Origin: Taenia hydatigena | Taxonomy: Eukaryota; Platyhelminthes; Cestoda; Cyclophyllidea; Taeniidae | Reading direction: 5' to 3' | DNA: 64,000 bases | Assembly (NCBI GenBank): GCA_036345935.2 | Contig: JADWOT020000004.1 | Span: 15,679,423-15,743,422, forward strand | Notes under the pieces: generated by a model | Database searches by the model: none | Seen by the model: only the letters and a program-made list of their open reading frames with translations | Told to the model about the DNA's origin: nothing | Program-made: the position numbers and the translations under genes | Shown here: one piece after another, positions 39,102-51,040 of the stretch | Numbering within the stretch: position 1 is the stretch's first letter | How the letters are laid out: each line of letters opens with the position of its first letter

Positions 39102-40715
39102 AGATCTTGTAACCTCCCAACCACGAATTAAGATGCGTGGAGGTCTGTTGTATGTAGTTGGTGTTTCATGCCGTCGGTACGTTGGTGGCAGATCTACCTC
39201 CTCACGGCTCTACCTTTTTGCACCTTTGTAGATGACTCGATGTCTCGAAAGTCACACTTGCGACAGCTCAGCTACACCAATTGTGAGAGAATGACAATTT
39301 CGCTCCTCGTTGGTTGAGTTCTACACCTAATCGTCGCGTAATGAATGCATGTGAGGTGAGTGGAGGAGACTGCGAAGACCTGGAATGGAAGGGTTATTGG
39401 AACCGAATGGTGTATCGCCAAGTGCTGTGATTGGTCGTACATCTTCAATTGTCTTGCAATGGTGAGTAGTGCACTGTATTGCAGTTTAGTGTAGTGTAGT
39501 GTGAAGTAAAGTGATGAAGGGAGCGTGACAGTGAATGGTCGAAATCACTGTTCACTCCACTCATATGCAAGCGGTGAATTGGGGCTATTGGTGTTAGCAT
39601 ATATTGAGTGGAATGAGGGATATGCTATTCGGTCCACGTTATGTTCACATGCAACTCCGGTCTCACCCACTTCTCCACATCAATATATACCATCCACTTG
39701 AGCATAATCTCTGTGATGCTATATGTGGGGCTGTTTGAGGTGGTCACAATGTTCTATTTTTGGGAGAGTTGGTAGCCTTTGAAATGACCAAATTTGATTG
39801 TTTATTGATGATGTGGAGCAATGGCGAGCACCTCACACAGGGAACTCCATGCGACAAATCCGAATGACCCCATACTTTATATCTTTTAATTCAAATTTAC
39901 ACCTAACAAGGCTTATGGGTTGGTACTTCTTAGGCCACTTATTAAATTCATCATCATCCCTCGATTTATGCTATAAATATTTTCCTGTACACAAACCATT
40001 TCCTTAAAATGCCTCTTATTTGTTTTGCATTGGACCTTTTTTATCAATTTTTATAGCATAAGTAACCCAAGCATATTTAACTGTTTCGTTATATTAATTT
40101 TTCACGTTCCAGTACTTTGGTGCAACACATGAATGTCGTGTTACACACTGTATCGGAATTTTGCCTCATATTTCTCCAAATCGCAAAGGTAGGTAGCCTC
40201 TTATATTCCACTGCTTTAAAATAACTTTACTTGGAACATGGAGTCCACAAGCTGTTACTTTTTACCACTTTGTTAATTAATTACAAGTTCACCATGTAAG
40301 GCAGGCGATTGGGTCGATTTTATCGGCTATTTTAAGGGTGCGCAACTATCGATTGGCTTTCATCGATTGGTTCTTACCGAGCTTCTCGTAGGTGCATTTA
40401 AATGACTATTTTGGTTGCCTGCACATCGAACAAAATTAATTTTAGTCAATAAAATAATTGGCGAAATGGACGATACTTTTATTTTTGTAGGAATTTAAAT
40501 ACTTTTTGGAGTTTTTGAATCATCTGCGATTTAAAGGCGTTATAGGGGTTTATTAAATTCTAAAAGATGGGTAATTTATTGGTACGAGGAGGGCTGCACG
40601 AAAGTTAGGCGCCTAGCTCGCTTTCGTTCTACCTGTCTCTCACCATGTGCATACTACTGTGTGTACACGCGAGGGACGCAAGAAGCCTGTGCGAATATCG
40701 ATCACTGTCCGCGTG

Positions 40716-40729
40716 GTAGCCATGGTAAC
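40716..40729 (+). promoter_or_regulatory. RFX/X-box-like site GTAGCCATGGTAAC
   Basis: The 14-mer matches the two-half-site RFX consensus (GTNRCC followed by an RGNAAC-type half) and is nearly palindromic. RFX factors drive ciliary genes in animals. The site call is by pattern only. Confidence 0.4.
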
Positions 40730-40881
40730 GTCTGCGCGTTTTTTTATTTCGCGCTTGTCTGAGGGTGGGTGGGTCGGAGGGAAGGCGGGAAGGAGGGGTG
40801 GGGAAACGCCATAACAGTGCGCGAGTGCGCAAGACATGGCGGGAGAGGGTGAAGGAAGGGGAGAGTGGGAGTGTTGGTCGT

Positions 40882-40902
40882 GGGGGTGGGAGGAGGGGAG
40901 GG
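40882..40902 (+). other. G-quadruplex-type motif
   Basis: Runs of five, three, four and three G have loops of 1, 4 and 1 bases. They lie inside the G-rich tract of the CpG stretch at 40.6-40.9 kb. Confidence 0.5.
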
Positions 40903-42291
40903 TTGGAGAGAGGGGAGGGAAGGAACACAAAACCCGGGCCATGTTTCCAGTGCATGAAGGCACAATTTTGGACTCTTGGGTAGAAGGAAAGCGTTTTTTT
41001 GTACATGTGCGCACTTTACCAATGATCTATAATATCCTCCCACCCAAACATTCATTTGCCCATCTTCGGATCAAAGGTGCAAATTAATTTTTTACGTCTA
41101 TACACACAAAGCCGCTAGTTGTTGGTGTAACAAACGTATTAGTTGAACTTAATTGTTTGTAAACTAAAAATGCTTTTCCTTTGTGTGAAGTTGTTTAATT
41201 TAATGCGATAGAGACTGTTTAATTAACAAGCTGTCTCATCAACGTTTTCCATTGGTTCGAAAGGTTTTTATGCTCAGAAATGTTACTTCGGAATTATTTA
41301 ACGTTTGGGTCGCAGTACAGTTTCCCTAACGTGAAAATTTGTTCAACTGGGCATTTAAATCACTTGCCGGAAGGTCGAAACTTCTTAAATGGTCGATTGG
41401 GCAGAATGAATGACATCGCGAACAAAATTAAGGACCTTCAAGTTTCGAAGAAACTGCGGACTGAACTAAACCAAAATTCGTTCAGTGGTAACTACTCCGT
41501 GTTATCAACCCATGCTACTACTAAGGTGACCTCATAATCGATCAATGATTTGCGAATACTGCTTGGAAATACATCAGCAGGAAAGTTGTGAAGTCGTTGC
41601 AAACCTGTGGGTAGGCAATGCAAATGGCCGTCGCGACAGTGTTGGTGGCGATAATGCTAAGGTGTATTTTCCCCTCCTCTCACCCCTCTACTACTCCCCT
41701 TGGCGGAAAATGGAACATGCACGCAAACACTTGCCTCAGCTAGTCACACACGTCTGAGCTGGTGGTTTGAATCGACGTGGGTTATGGAAGCTGACACCCT
41801 CTCCCTTTCTCATGGTCTCAATTGTACGGAAATTCTGTTTCAGCTTATTGTAACTTACAGCAAACCCCTTCCACTTTGCGTCCCATTTAAATTCCAAATG
41901 CGTTCGTTGATAAAAAAGAAATTTTAAACCAATTAAAGCATGCCCTGAGCAAATGGATTTCACCAGTTTTCTTTTTTGTTTCTGGTGGCTAGGACCAATT
42001 ACAATGCTAAATATCGAGTTTCTGAAAATTGTTTAACCATGAGAGGGACGCATTAAATCACTTGGCCTGGGAATTAACTGCGGGCCGATAAATCGCATTG
42101 CGCTTTAACCAATGACAATTACCGATACAACCAAATCCGTCAGGACTATAAGAAAGGCCATTAAAACAACCTAACTTTACAGAAAAGAACTAAACATAAT
42201 TTCGGTCCTAACTAAAGTGCCTAAAAGGGATTTTATTACGATCACCTCTTAAAACCAACTTTTGTCACAAATCGTTCCCTTTATTAATTAC

Positions 42292-43322
42292 TGTGTTGTG
42301 TTGACTGTTTGGTTAACTCTCGGTTTTGGCAGAGGAGCCACTTTGTTGGTCCGTATTTTTGCGCCTTCGTCGGGTTGCCGGGCCTACGGATCCTGTTAGT
42401 ACTTCAAAGCCTTTATACATGTTAAATACGAGCATTTGTTTTCAAGGAAGTCTTGGAGTGCTACATCGGTGGCAGGAGAAAGTGGATCCAGCTTAAGAGA
42501 ACAGCTAGTGAGATTTCTGCTCCTGAGTGATAAACCTTTAAGAGGCTGGAGAAGTGCATAATGCCGCGGATGGAAAGAACAGCGACGACCCCAAACAGAA
42601 AAGCTGAGAACAGCGCAGCCTTCAAAACTATCCCAGTTGTAGTTTTCTAAAAAGCTACTAACATCCAAAACGGCACTAATCGGGGTCAGTAACCATCTAG
42701 GCTGTCGCCCGTACCTGCAATAAGGAAACGATTATGCGAACTCACATTACCATCCCCACTTCCTTTTTACCAGAATGGAACTCAGATATATATGACTTAG
42801 CGGCACTGAAGTAGAAAAGCGCAGCAAAGAGGATTAGACCTCAAAACCTGCTTTTGAACTAATGCTTTTACGAATAGTAGAGGACGCACGTGATAGCCAG
42901 CGCATTCACAGTTCTTGTATTCAGTTCACGAAAGGGACGAAATCCCTGATCCCATTGAATTATCAAGGGAGATCAGTAACATTGTGATCTGGTATCTCTT
43001 CAGCCGCTTGGAAAGTTCATGAGTAGTATGGTTGGCTCGTGGTTTTTTTCTTACAACACCGACTAAGCTGTGATGGCTAACACAGGAGGTTGACCATGGT
43101 GAGCGTCGAAAATGGTGTTCAGAAGAGGAGAAAGGGGTTACGTAATAATTTAGTTGCTAGCTTAACAATCGGTTTTGGTAAAGGGGCTCTGCCCTTGTAC
43201 CTTCACCGGGCAGCCTGGCCTTAGCCATGGCGATAGCCCCTAGCCCCAATGTATGTTGACAATACATATTCTGCCAAAGTAAGTGCATTCTTCCATCTTC
43301 AGGAATGTCTCAGGGCGCTATG
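42292..43322 (+). mobile_element. Family A miniature LTR element, copy 1 (both terminal repeats)
   Basis: The 5' repeat is 42292-42465 (TTAACTCTCGGTTTTGG ... GGAGTGCTACA). It is followed by TCGGTGGCAGGAG, a plausible primer-binding site. The internal region of about 670 bp is unrecognised and ends in the purine tract agaagaggagaaagggg (about 43120-43137). The 3' repeat is about 43138-43322 (TTAACAATCGGTTTTGG ... CTCAGGGCGCTA). The two repeats are diverged but align along their length (TTYRYCGGG core, then the YTTCAGGRARTCT region). There is no coding frame of note. It is old and non-functional. Confidence 0.65.
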
Positions 43323-46300
43323 TTTCATTTACCAACTTTTTGTAAAATGAAGTAAAAATAATTAAGAATGGTTAGTGACAATTAGACATTTTGAATGGCC
43401 ATAGTTCTCCTTCATCCCAAAAGCAATCACTCAGTGATGCCAAGAACCACAACGACCTCGACCCATTAAAACAAAAAAGGTTTAAACAAACCTACTATTT
43501 TTTACCTACAAGTGACATAATTTACTGATTAAAAAGCCAGTAATTGCTAGAGTTTAGAAATTGTAAGGCTGATTACCTAATACATAAACAGATCTTTGCA
43601 ACAGGAACAAAGAGGCGTGATGGACTGATTTACTAGAGCCTACTTTCACCGCCTCCAAGCTTGCAGGTTTTAAGATCAATGTACTTTCCAGCAGTGAGGT
43701 TGTTTGTGTTTTACCTCAAGCATCAGGGCAAGAGCATGAAATTCAATTTACACCACAACTTTCATGCCGAAGTAGCTGCAAAGTTTGCGCTCTCGCCCTG
43801 ACTCAGTAATTTAAGATTGTGAACCTGAATTTCTACCAATTTTCTGCATTGCCTCAATGGGACTGCAATCGAGCTAAAGATGGCCGCACCATCTGGATAG
43901 TACAGTACAGTGCATTAGGCCATCGCTGGATTTCAAGGCAAAACCTGATTAACTGCATGTGGAACGTGATATGTGCAAAAAAAAGAACGGGCATGCACAC
44001 ACACACACATCTGAACAACACATACGAACTTGCGCAGTTGGCAGAAGAAGTGTGCACGGCGGAGCCAAAGTGCTGGGGATGAGTTTACATACCACGTTTT
44101 TTGGTTTGCAGGAATGGAAGTCGCATTGTCTGTCCTACTTACCCGAATTCGCCTAAACTGTCATCACCTCAAAGAAAATTACATGCGGCAGGGGAGGAGA
44201 GAGTGATTACCCGCGATATCGATTGATTGTCAATTGACCAATGGAAAGCATGCTACCTCCCTGTGCCCAATTCAATTTCGAGGGAGTCGTAAAATCCTTC
44301 AAATTTTATGGTAATTTGTACGGGTGTAAGTAGGGTTTCTTAAAAATAGAAAACGAGAGAATATCTCATCCATTTCCTATTTCGATTGAAGCAGTAGTCT
44401 TATTTAGATAAAGATGTGCATCAAGCGCGCATTGTGGATCACGTCAATCTGAAAAAGCTATGCTTATTGTTTAATTTGGGGTTCATTAAAGGGGCCGCAA
44501 GTCGTTTTTCTTTAAACCTAAGTAAATAGCAAAATAGCAATGCACCAAGGTATCTCAAGAGGATAAAAGTCTGGGTAATGCGTAATGCATGATAAATCGT
44601 CTTTAAGCTTACAGTTTCTTCCGAATACATTCCCTACCCACAAAAAACGTTGCAAGAGAATAAAAGAATCTTAAATAGTAGTAGATCTAGTTTGAGAATG
44701 GATCGGGTGAACTGTTAACTGGCTCAGTATCCCAGAAGGTGCATAATTAGGGCTAACCCAGCACTCGAGATTGCATTATTTGGAAATGTTATGATCAAAT
44801 CCACAGGAGTGCTAGTGTTCTGCGCCAGAAGAGTACACAAACACGCTTTTAAATGTCTGTCAAATGATTTTATGGCTATTGCATGCCTGTTATTAGCTCT
44901 CCATTGTTTAGATGGCTAGATAAGCCACATTTTATGTCTCAATCATGCGCACACGGGTATGGTCATAAATATTATCGTGATGGCTGGTGACCACCCCACC
45001 CTAGTAGTCGTGGCGAATTAGCATATTATTCGACGAAATTAGAACTTATTTTAAGCACCCTTTTTAGTTAAAGCAATGTATTTTTAGACAGTTCAGCGAT
45101 TTCATTTCGGGGAGAAAAAAAAAACATTGAGGAGAAAAGGTAAAGAGAAAGGATGAAGCTCAGTTGAAGCCAAATAGTAATTAATGGAAATACTTGGTTA
45201 TGCGGACCAATCTTGGTTCCTCCCATTGGTGGCATGAAGGTCCGCCACCAGTGATATGGTGCACATTTGGGTGAGGCTACTCCCAGACCTACAAACATTC
45301 CATCCCTAAGGATGAATTGGGCGCCACATGGTGCTTAAGTTTCTGCAAGGAAAATACAATTTTTGCTATGCGGATTTCCAAGTCTTTCCTGAAGACAAAA
45401 GGACGCATATCACTAAAGCGAAAACCACTGGCATGGTTCAGAAGCCACTTACCCAACGGGAGTACAAGGATGAGGAATTAAGCACCCACCAAACCGAGAC
45501 GACGAGTTAAACAAATGGTCAAAGTATTATGGGTAAAGAAAGAAACTCAGTGAAGGATAGTAAGCTGCAGAATGTAATTAATTACAAGTTCGATGATTTA
45601 CAATACAAAGCGAATTGATGTCATTCTTCCACCTAATAGATCAGATCAAATGTCAAATGTAACTTCGTTCACAGTGGTTGCAAGTCATCCATAAGCCATG
45701 TGTACACTCTAGTGCAAGCATGGAAGACCCTACCAGTTTCGAATGGTTTCACACCCAATTTAAAAATTACCAGTTTCCCAAAATTTGTGTGAAATTTTAG
45801 ACGGTTAAAACAGTTTTTTAAAGATAAGTGCTAAACGATGCACTAAATTAATATGGTCCAAACGTAGATACTGACTGCTTTTTAATGCACGATGAATACT
45901 TGAAATTATGATCATCCATATTGATAGCGTAAACCAGTAATATCAACCATAACCTCCAGTACGGCAAGATCATAATGGAATGGGCCAGTGACTACAATTT
46001 TGTGTGCAATCAGCCCTTCCACGAATATGAGGTCGTAACTACCCGCTGCCATGACCACAGCAAAAGCAGGTTCCTTTGGCATCTACTTAACTAGACAACT
46101 AGACAACCTCCACCAGCACAAATGTTGCCACGTCAAAAACACAGCTTTCAGAGTCGGTGATGGTGCATTGCCATGCCAATCATCACAAGCACCATCTCTA
46201 TGTTCGAAAGTGCATTTCAGAATGAACTTTGCAGTATTCCATAAATTAACTAACAAGGATGTGCCTTAAAGCTCTGCTCTTGTCAACCGCGCTAATAATC

Positions 46301-46479
46301 TCTCAGACCTTGTCATTTACCATAAGATGACTTTAAGGCTTATAGGCTTTGTGACAGCTGGAAAAAAATCATGAATCTGGCAAGGTTACTATTCAGCCAG
46401 AAATGTCTTAACTCTAGGAATCTCGAAACCTTTTGCTTACATTACAAACCTACATAATAAGGTAGCAGGGCTTGCAACT
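43323..46479. other. No gene seen
   Basis: AT-rich unique sequence between two family A elements, with one CA microsatellite. No exon is recognised. Confidence 0.55.
43994..44010 (+). repeat. (CA)n microsatellite
   Basis: A short uninterrupted run of CA dinucleotides within gcatgcacacacacacacatctg. Confidence 0.6.
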
Positions 46480-47584
46480 AGGATGCCTTAATTATTTAAC
46501 TCTCGGTTTCGGTAAAGGGGCCACCTGGGGGACGCCGCAATTATAAATCCTACGGGTGGCCTCCACTGCAGGCCATACCAGCAGCCCCCTAACCCTACTG
46601 CGCATCGACGATACAGATTCTGACCGAATATTATGTCTTCTTTCGTCTTTAGGTAAGATTCTGGATGCTACATTGACTGCAGCGGAAACCAAATCCAGCC
46701 TTAAGGGCCATCAGCTCCGATTACTATTACTGAGTGATAAGCTTTAGTGGGGCGGAATAATTTAAGATACTGTGGATGGAGAAATCTGTGACGACTCCTA
46801 GTGGAAGAGCCGAAAGTAACGTCTAGCTTAGGCAACTAATGCATTTCTCTAATCTACAGGAAAGCTATTAACAACTGAAGCGACACTGGTCATGGCCCCG
46901 AATTGTCTGGAATTGTTTGCCACGAAGCCGTCTATGGCACTTGGATGGGGATGTCAATGTGAAGTGAACACGTTATGCCTCCTCTACCTCTCTACCAGCC
47001 GAACGGAATTCGGATATATACGTTTAGACACTTCTAAAGCAAGAATAAAGTGGAGAGAGGGAGTAGAAGCAACGTGGTTGTGAGGAATATTATGGTGATA
47101 CCCGTCCTGTGCTGTATGGCTGCTTGTTGGCCTGTGTTCCTACAACTTGCTATACATTCGTGATTGCTAGCACATGTTCTTTTCACCTAAAAAGTTACCA
47201 TACTAAATGATACTCCAATTGCAGTAGAATTGCTGAGAAGTTTCAGCGACGTTGTGGTCAATTAGGTCCTCGGTTGCACAGGAATTTGATGAGTCTCGCG
47301 GTTGGTTAGTGGGTACTTTACCTTACAGCACCGACTATGTTTTGGCGACTGATGCAAGACGTTGACCAAGGGGATCGCCGGATGACGGTCAAAAAGAGAG
47401 AGGTGTTATGTAACTCTTGACTTTGATAAAGAGGCCACTTAGGACTCCCGCCATTCCATCTTTGTCGAATGACGAGATCTTTGGCCTTGCCAGTGGCCCC
47501 AAACCTATCTAATAGATAGACATTATACATTCTGCCTAACTATTGTGACGTTTTCAATCTTCGCCTAAGTCTCAAAATGCCACA
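46480..47584 (+). mobile_element. Family A miniature LTR element, copy 2 (both terminal repeats)
   Basis: The 5' repeat is about 46480-46672 (TTAACTCTCGGTTTCGGTAA ... GGATGCTACA), then TTGACTGCAGCGG. The internal part aligns with copy 1 (for example ctgagtgataarcttt and gtggatggaraaa). Near the 3' end it has gaatttgatgag ... tggttagtgggtac ... gacgttgacca. The purine tract caaaaagagagagg lies directly before the 3' repeat, 47404-47584 (TGTTATGTAACTCTTG ... AAATGCCACA). This is the best-preserved structure of the family in the window. Confidence 0.7.
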
Positions 47585-50500
47585 GCAACATTAATACTGG
47601 TGGTAATTAATTTTAAAGTTCTTTCAAACGATATTTTGTGGATGCGTATACATTATTCGTAGCCTAAAGGGCCTAATACTACACCTCCAGGAGGTAACCA
47701 GGTGCCTAAGTCCGCCAGGTGGTAGCGTCGAAACCGCATGTGGTGTTGTTGACATAGGTCATGAGTTCGCTAATGAATGCTGTGTTGCTAGGTTAGCTAC
47801 CTGGCTGCCTGGCTGGCTGACTTAGGGAGTTGGATAAGTCTGAAGTAGGCGGTACAACAAACACTGCAATCTGATTGACTGATTAATTACCAGTCCCAAC
47901 CCCGTTCTCGCAATCCCAACCCAACCGTTTTGTCCAACTAATTAATTCACTAATTGATTTATTTATGACCGACAGAAAGGCTCGACCTTTAAGGAGTGTA
48001 GATGTGTCTGTGTCTGTGCCCCAGTTCGGGGAAAAAATGCTTGCGAAAAGGCCCACTTTTTTGGGATCTGGACATCATTTAAAAGCTTTCTTAGGTGACA
48101 CGACATATAATATAATTTACCACGATAATTACTTCAACCAAGGATAGTTAACTTTGGTTTTCGATGGTACTGGATGCAATGGTGATTTGCAATTTAAGGG
48201 CAGCTAGAAGACGTTAAAATCATCGATGGATCAGACAGTAAGCGTCACACAGGGACAATAGAAAGAAATCCATTGAATAGCAACAGAATCGTAGCATTCG
48301 TTACTCCGTTTCTCTGCGCGTGTTCTTCCGATTCCCGCAATTCCACTCAACCCACTCCCATGCCATGTGCAATGGTGATCGGTCTTCTTCCATACTGACA
48401 CGTTCTTTTGGAATTTCAGAGAAGATGCGGTGAGCTACATTGGTAGCAACGATGACCGAGCTTGATCCGAGTAACAAGATTCCCTAGATCAAATGGAACC
48501 GACGCTCTGTATCACCGGTGTCGGGCATCAAATTTCTTTTTGCCTAAATGAAATCGTAATAAAAAACATCTTTCGCTCGCAGTTGGTTTTTAAATTACTG
48601 ACTGCGTTATGATATCTGAAGCGGAAAAAAATGACTAAAGGAAGCGTCCGGGGCATTCGCAGCTTGTACTTTCGTTTGGGCGGCATATCCAAAAGGTAAT
48701 GCATGTTGTCTCCAGGCGATTCTTCCGTGCTGGTGTTGCCTACCACGAGTTTGGAGATGCTCTTTGCACTGTAAAGGCATCTAATATAGGTGAACTTCCC
48801 TTTTTAAGTGAAGTTATCGACCATTCGGGCTTGAAGGTCGGCTTATTACAAACTTGTACAGAAGCATTGGAAGACTTGGGGAACAAGCGGCGAATAGTCT
48901 AAAAACAAAATGATCTACTTAGTCGGGTGTGCGCAGATAATCTAGAATCCTAGTTCCATGTATAGTGATTGGGAATGAAGATATGGCCAAGCAAAATTGT
49001 TATTAGCAGAGTTCAGGGATAATTTGAAGACTCACGTTTTCTCCACCAACATCACCACCACCACTGGACGACTAAATTTTCTCTGGAACGCCGTAGATAA
49101 CATTATTAAAGAGATGACGGTGATTACTCATGTTAATTACCACCTCCATTAGCTAGAATGACACTGAGTGACAAATCTATTTTGTCAAAGATATAAACCG
49201 ATGACGTTTGGACGATTTTGGAAGTCATATTTAACTAAGCCATTGGTGATAGAGCAGCTGCTCACCTTCGTCAACATCTCCTTCATCTGCCAAAGCTCAC
49301 GTACTCCCCTTACTCCTCTCCCCTCCCCTACTGCCCATGATCTGCCTTTGTGTCCGCGGTTAATGGGATCGAAAAAAAGGAAGGAGGGGTAGTGATGGGA
49401 AAGCGTTGCGATGGTAACAAAAGGGGCATAGACTAAAGTGGAAGTGGGATGTAGACTGACTAAATGGTAGTATGCTTGTGTAGGTATCAAGGTGAGATTG
49501 TTGTTACTAGGTGGAGAGTACGTGAGAACTTTGGTACCTAACATCTGGTTATATTCCGTCTGTGTGAAAGGCGTTATGGGTACACTTATCTGCCAACAAC
49601 GAGTAAGATGAATGTAAAAGGTTGACTCGATGGATCGTTAAACCACACATTACTGAGCGTTGAATGCACTAGTAAACAAGAATTTCAAAAGATCGCGATA
49701 TAACTGCGATATTACAGCGAATCTCAAGAACATTTCTGAACGGATTAGCTGAGAAACTACCACCGGATAGGACTATAAAAAGATTAGGTTTAGTGTGCTG
49801 TTCGTGTTGTCAAACCTTGTCAAAGGCATCAACTAGTCAGTCCACATACCCACTGCACCCCTACCCCAGCGAGCCCTCACCCCCGCCGCCTTTTGACGTG
49901 TCTTTGACAGGAGGCGGATGCACACTTTACATCTGGTATGGCAGGGGAAGGCGGAAGGGAGTGGTTGGAAGAAGAGGGGAATGTAGTGTAGCGTGGCCAT
50001 TTCTTATTGGTCCTTTTTATCTGCCTAATTTATCCAACGATTCCTTTTTCCCAAAAAGCAGAAAAGGAGGAAGGAGGAACGTCCAACTGTTTCATAGTGT
50101 TAGGCAATTTACTCTTTTTCGTTGCCTTAACGCGAGATCAACATGCAGAAAGGTGCACACAAACACCTACAAATAGCAGAAAGCTACTCCGATTGAGAAA
50201 ATTTTGTCCCTGTGGCTAAGACTACATTCGCATGCTTGATTTAGCATGGCCAATTTAGGTTGCGTAAAGTGTGTATAGACGGAATTATTCGTGTTTTATC
50301 TATTTTATGATCGAACATATCCGTGCACCACTGCATCGAGGTTTACTGGCATCTTGTCCTCGACTTGTTCACCGACGTGTTTAATTCATTCTCTTCGTTG
50401 CCTTGTTAATGCTTCTGGCGACTAAGAGTGCGGGTTAGCATGTAGGCCACTAAGTCATGGCAAAGTGGTAGAAACTTAGGCTTGGTGGAGTTATTCAAGA

Positions 50501-51040
50501 AAGCAAGGTTTAACTTGGGACGAAATTGCTAGCTAGCCGTGAGACGTTGAGCTGTACCTTCTTTATCAATCCCTTCCACTTCGTTTGAAGACAAATTACC
50601 CTAATGACAACTTAAAAGGCGGACAGGCGATGAGTTACAAGTATCACTCAGTCGGTGCCCATATGTCTCAGAATAAAAAGGCAATATTTAACGCTGGTGA
50701 AATGATCTACTGCCGTAGATAGAAGCCCTAGCTTTTTCACCGAATTGCACTGCACAGAGGACTTAAGTCTGGACAGAATTTGTTTAAGAGAAATCTAATG
50801 GGCAACACTGTGGAGGATAATAGTCCTCTTTTAGCAGTCAATATAGTTTCTTTTAAGTATGAATGGGACTTTTAGTTATTGGTGACGCAAGATGAAGCAC
50901 TAGTTGTTTTGGAAATGGAATATGTGAAAGATTAGGCTGCAGTTGGTGCCACTACTACACGTCCTGTTCAGCAGTGAGTCATGTTTTTTTATATTTTCGA
51001 ATAATATGCTATTAATTTTACCTGAAAATAATTTTATTTA
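47585..51040. other. No gene seen
   Basis: Unique sequence with the X-box-like site at 49,405, a neighbouring pyrimidine-to-purine transition (49,305-49,390), and a further G-rich patch at 49,940-49,980. Frames here follow low-complexity DNA and are not credible genes. Confidence 0.55.
49405..49418 (+). promoter_or_regulatory. Second X-box-like site GTTGCGATGGTAAC
   Basis: This sequence differs from the palindromic RFX consensus at about two positions. It lies next to purine/G-rich DNA (ggaaggaggggtagtgatggg), as does the site at 40716. It could be a chance match. Confidence 0.25.

Larger units (their letters stand above)
36836..39841 (-). repeat. Right arm of the 3-kb inverted repeat
   Basis: This is the inverted copy of 28010-30961. 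It is about 54 bp longer. Most of that is a 44-bp insertion at 38373-38416, which interrupts an open frame that is intact in the left arm. The outer edge is CCTCACACAGG at 39841. Spacer DNA between the arms (30962-36835) is unrelated to them. Confidence 0.9.
40600..40930. promoter_or_regulatory. CpG/G-rich promoter-like stretch with X-box
   Basis: CpG dinucleotides are dense (ggcgcctagctcgc, tacacgcgaggg, gtccgcgtgg, tctgcgcg, atttcgcgc). They are followed by a long purine-rich, G-rich tract from about 40764 to 40925. GTAGCCATGGTAAC at 40716-40729 is a near-palindromic RFX-type X-box. No recognisable coding exon follows on either strand within 1.5 kb, so the transcript it would drive, if any, is unknown. 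Confidence 0.4.
39842..42291. other. No gene seen outside the CpG/G-rich stretch
   Basis: The flanks of the 40.6-40.9 kb patch are AT-rich. A frame at 41280-41537 starts with an ATG but resembles nothing known and has no supporting splice context. Confidence 0.5.

Noticed and set aside
40629..41087. Several overlapping 70-125 codon frames on both strands
   Set aside because: They arise from one purine/pyrimidine-biased tract that lacks stop codons. Their Pro/Ser- or Gly/Arg-rich translations look like low complexity, with no domain.
41280..41537. 85-codon frame downstream of the CpG/X-box stretch
   Set aside because: Its position is suggestive but there is no homology, no clear splice sites and no conserved composition.
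49185..49544. 119-codon minus-strand frame
   Set aside because: It overlaps a biased pyrimidine/purine tract, has no recognisable segment, and has no matching splice or promoter signals.
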